DNA of 7,123 nucleotides. It comes from Chlamydiota bacterium. GTDB taxonomy: Bacteria > Chlamydiota > Chlamydiia > Chlamydiales > Simkaniaceae. Below the pieces are notes generated by a model. It made no database searches. It was given only the letters and a program-made list of their open reading frames with translations, and was not told where the DNA came from. Of the stretch, positions 4,922-7,123 are shown piece by piece. The position numbers and the translations under genes were made by a program. The stretch's first letter is position 1. The number at the start of each line of letters is the position of its first letter. The DNA lies in NCBI GenBank assembly GCA_029556005.1, contig JAKQGT010000170.1:1-7123 (forward strand). The letters run 5' to 3'.

Positions 4922-5557
4922 CTAGGCAGAATAGAGAAGTCTATCGAGGCTTGGGGTGAGTTGGTTCCATAAAAGATGAAGGGTGGCTGTAAAGACAGCA
5001 GACTCTCCGACCTCTATGAGGCTGCTATAAATGAGGCTTCCAAGAAATGTATCAAATCCCCCTCCATTTTCGCAGTCAGCATATTGAAAATGTAGTCCAG
5101 TGAAAATAAGCGCGGTTACAAGGGCTCGCAAGACCTTGATGGAAACGGTATTTAAATCATAGTGATTATCAGGAAAGTGTCTATTGAGAAGGGCTTGTGG
5201 AATGTCTCTTAAAGCAAGTTGTTGCAAGAGATAACGAAACTGGAATTCCTCTAATACTGGGGCTATTGAGTTAGCTGTTTGCTCATCATTGAAGTTAAAG
5301 GTTGTTTGAATCATTGTCTTGGGGCGAATAAGGACGCGATTGATTGTATTAATGGTGGAAAGAGACTCTTCTGGCATGAAGTTAGCCATGCAGATACCAT
5401 TTCGGACCATGATGGGGGTGAGCGATCGCCCCATAATGTAGTCTGAAGCAAAGACACTCACTGCGCGGGCACTTATGTTGACTGTATCTCTGGCGAAATT
5501 CCATAGAGTAGATCCCCATCCAGGAGGATTGGAGTCATTTCTTTTGATGCTGCCCAT
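4922..5557 (-). CDS. Divergent CPBP-family (CAAX protease-like) membrane protein
   Basis: A 211-aa protein with the three active-site motifs of CPBP/CAAX-type intramembrane metalloproteases in the right order: EEFQFR (E103, E104, R108), FTGLH (F152 to H156), and HLLWN (H194 to N198). These correspond to the EExxxR, FxxxH and HxxxN motifs carrying the catalytic glutamate and metal ligands. It is unusually short and poorly hydrophobic for the family: convincing membrane-prone stretches occur only at about 142-158 and 170-197, and the N-terminal 100 residues look soluble. Bacterial members act in prenyl-protein-like processing, bacteriocin self-immunity or unknown roles, and the substrate cannot be inferred. 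The start ATG 5555-5557 has AGGG 3 nt upstream, rather close. It has its own promoter just upstream, separated from enolase by a palindromic repeat. Family assignment rests on motifs only. Confidence 0.65.
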   Translation of the reverse strand: MGSIKRNDSNPPGWGSTLWNFARDTVNISARAVSVFASDYIMGRSLTPIMVRNGICMANFMPEESLSTINTINRVLIRPKTMIQTTFNFNDEQTANSIAPVLEEFQFRYLLQQLALRDIPQALLNRHFPDNHYDLNTVSIKVLRALVTALIFTGLHFQYADCENGGGFDTFLGSLIYSSLIEVGESAVFTATLHLLWNQLTPSLDRLLYSA

Positions 5558-5577
5558 TTTCCCTCAATTTTTTAAAT

Positions 5578-5606
5578 ATTATAACATAATTTAACTTTTA
5601 TTTAAA
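5578..5606 (-). promoter_or_regulatory. Promoter of the CPBP-like gene (extended -10)
   Basis: On the minus strand a perfect TATAAT (5578-5583) is preceded by TGT, making an extended -10, and TTTAAA (5601-5606, 4/6) lies 17 bp upstream. The predicted start near 5571 leaves a leader of about 14 nt. An all-AT palindrome (TATTTAAAT/ATTTAAATA, 5599-5607/5612-5620) overlaps the -35 side. Confidence 0.65.
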
Positions 5607-5618
5607 TTATTATTTAAA

Positions 5619-5653
5619 TATACTCAAACAACTTCAAAAGTTGTTTGAGTATA
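5619..5653. repeat. 35-bp palindromic repeat between eno and the CPBP-like gene
   Basis: TATACTCAAACAACTT (5619-5634), CAA, then its perfect reverse complement (5638-5653): a 16-bp stem with a 3-base loop. It lies 7 bp past the enolase stop codon. On that strand it is followed by an AT-rich stretch (TTTAAATAATAATTT), not a clean T-run, so it may end eno transcription or protect the mRNA 3' end. It lies just outside the downstream promoter. Confidence 0.93.
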
Positions 5654-5660
5654 GCTGACT

Positions 5661-6953
<1,293 letters not shown>

Positions 6954-6958
6954 CTATA

Positions 6959-7030
6959 TTTTGAGGTTGTTTGAGTATACTCCCTCATTTGTAATAAAAA
7001 TGAGGATTTATACTCAAATAACTTTGAACC
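6959..7030. repeat. Composite inverted repeat upstream of eno with nested hairpin
   Basis: Two units of the same family face each other inside out. The left arm, 6959-6979, ends GTTGTTTGAGTATA; the right arm, 7009-7030, begins TATACTCAAATAAC. They pair over 14 bp (6966-6979/7009-7022, one G-T). Between them an 8-bp hairpin, CCTCATTT/AAATGAGG (6983-6990/6998-7005), sits on a 7-base loop. The whole element fills the gap between eno and the next minus-strand ORF, so it lies in the eno leader or promoter. Confidence 0.88.
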
Positions 7031-7122
7031 TATCCAGTATTTAAGGATTTATTTGATTTCTTCGATTTTTGAACAGATTTTCCATTTTCATTTTGATCAC
7101 ATTGTCCATGAGACAAGAGGTC
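7030..7122 (-). CDS. Partial ORF, C-terminal end only (possible uvrB tail)
   Basis: A minus-strand frame is open from the right edge to TAG at 7030-7032, giving 30 residues ending in the hydrophilic, lysine- and serine-rich tail GKSVQKSKKSNKSLNTG. A poorly conserved charged tail fits the end of a real gene, and the stop codon just touches the repeat. In Chlamydia trachomatis uvrB precedes eno (from memory of gene order), so this might be the UvrB end, but nothing in these residues proves it. Another frame is also open to the edge, to a TAA at 7041-7043, and could be the real one. Confidence 0.35.
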   Translation of the reverse strand, partial: DLLSHGQCDQNENGKSVQKSKKSNKSLNTG

Positions 7123-7123
7123 A

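Noticed and set aside
7041..7123. Alternative minus-strand frame open to the right edge, ending in TAA at 7041-7043
   Set aside because: Not excluded, but the frame ending at 7030 stays open longer and its charged tail looks more like a protein C terminus.

Overview
The window looks like chromosomal DNA of a chlamydia-related bacterium (phylum Chlamydiota, probably an environmental lineage). This is inferred from protein style, not from a search. The typical 2-Cys peroxiredoxin and the enolase carry the signature stretches I associate with chlamydial orthologues. The right edge may hold the tail of the gene that precedes eno, which in Chlamydia trachomatis is uvrB.

Layout. Positions 8-643 (-): a short PrmA-like methyltransferase that starts 4 bp from a tRNA-Arg(ACG) gene (648-721, +). 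Positions 918-2949 (+): a class I SAM methyltransferase with an apparent signal peptide, an overlapping glyoxalase II-like metallo-hydrolase, and a peroxiredoxin. The peroxiredoxin converges on a small exported cupin (2946-3383, -), and the two stop codons share bases. From 3517 to the right edge everything is on the minus strand: an unrecognised 133-aa protein, a higBA toxin-antitoxin pair, a divergent CPBP/CAAX-protease-like protein, enolase, and a partial ORF.

Two kinds of unexplained structure stand out. The first is a family of short palindromic repeats built on TATACTCAAACAACTT, found at gene borders at about 3489, 3939, 5619 and 6959-7030, with a possible decayed copy near 839. Units occur singly, as tight hairpins, or inside out around another hairpin. 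The second is a nested pair of inverted repeats around higBA: 17 bp with one mismatch outside and an exact 11 bp inside. They touch on the right but are separated by 95 bp on the left, as at the ends of a mobile or decayed cassette. No transposase is present.

Functionally, the plus-strand cluster combines a thiol peroxidase with a glyoxalase II-like hydrolase, consistent with detoxification, but only the methyltransferase and hydrolase are clearly coupled (14-bp overlap). Promoters with good sigma70-like boxes are visible for higBA and for the CPBP-like gene. The others are weak. No complete insertion sequence, CRISPR array or rRNA is present.
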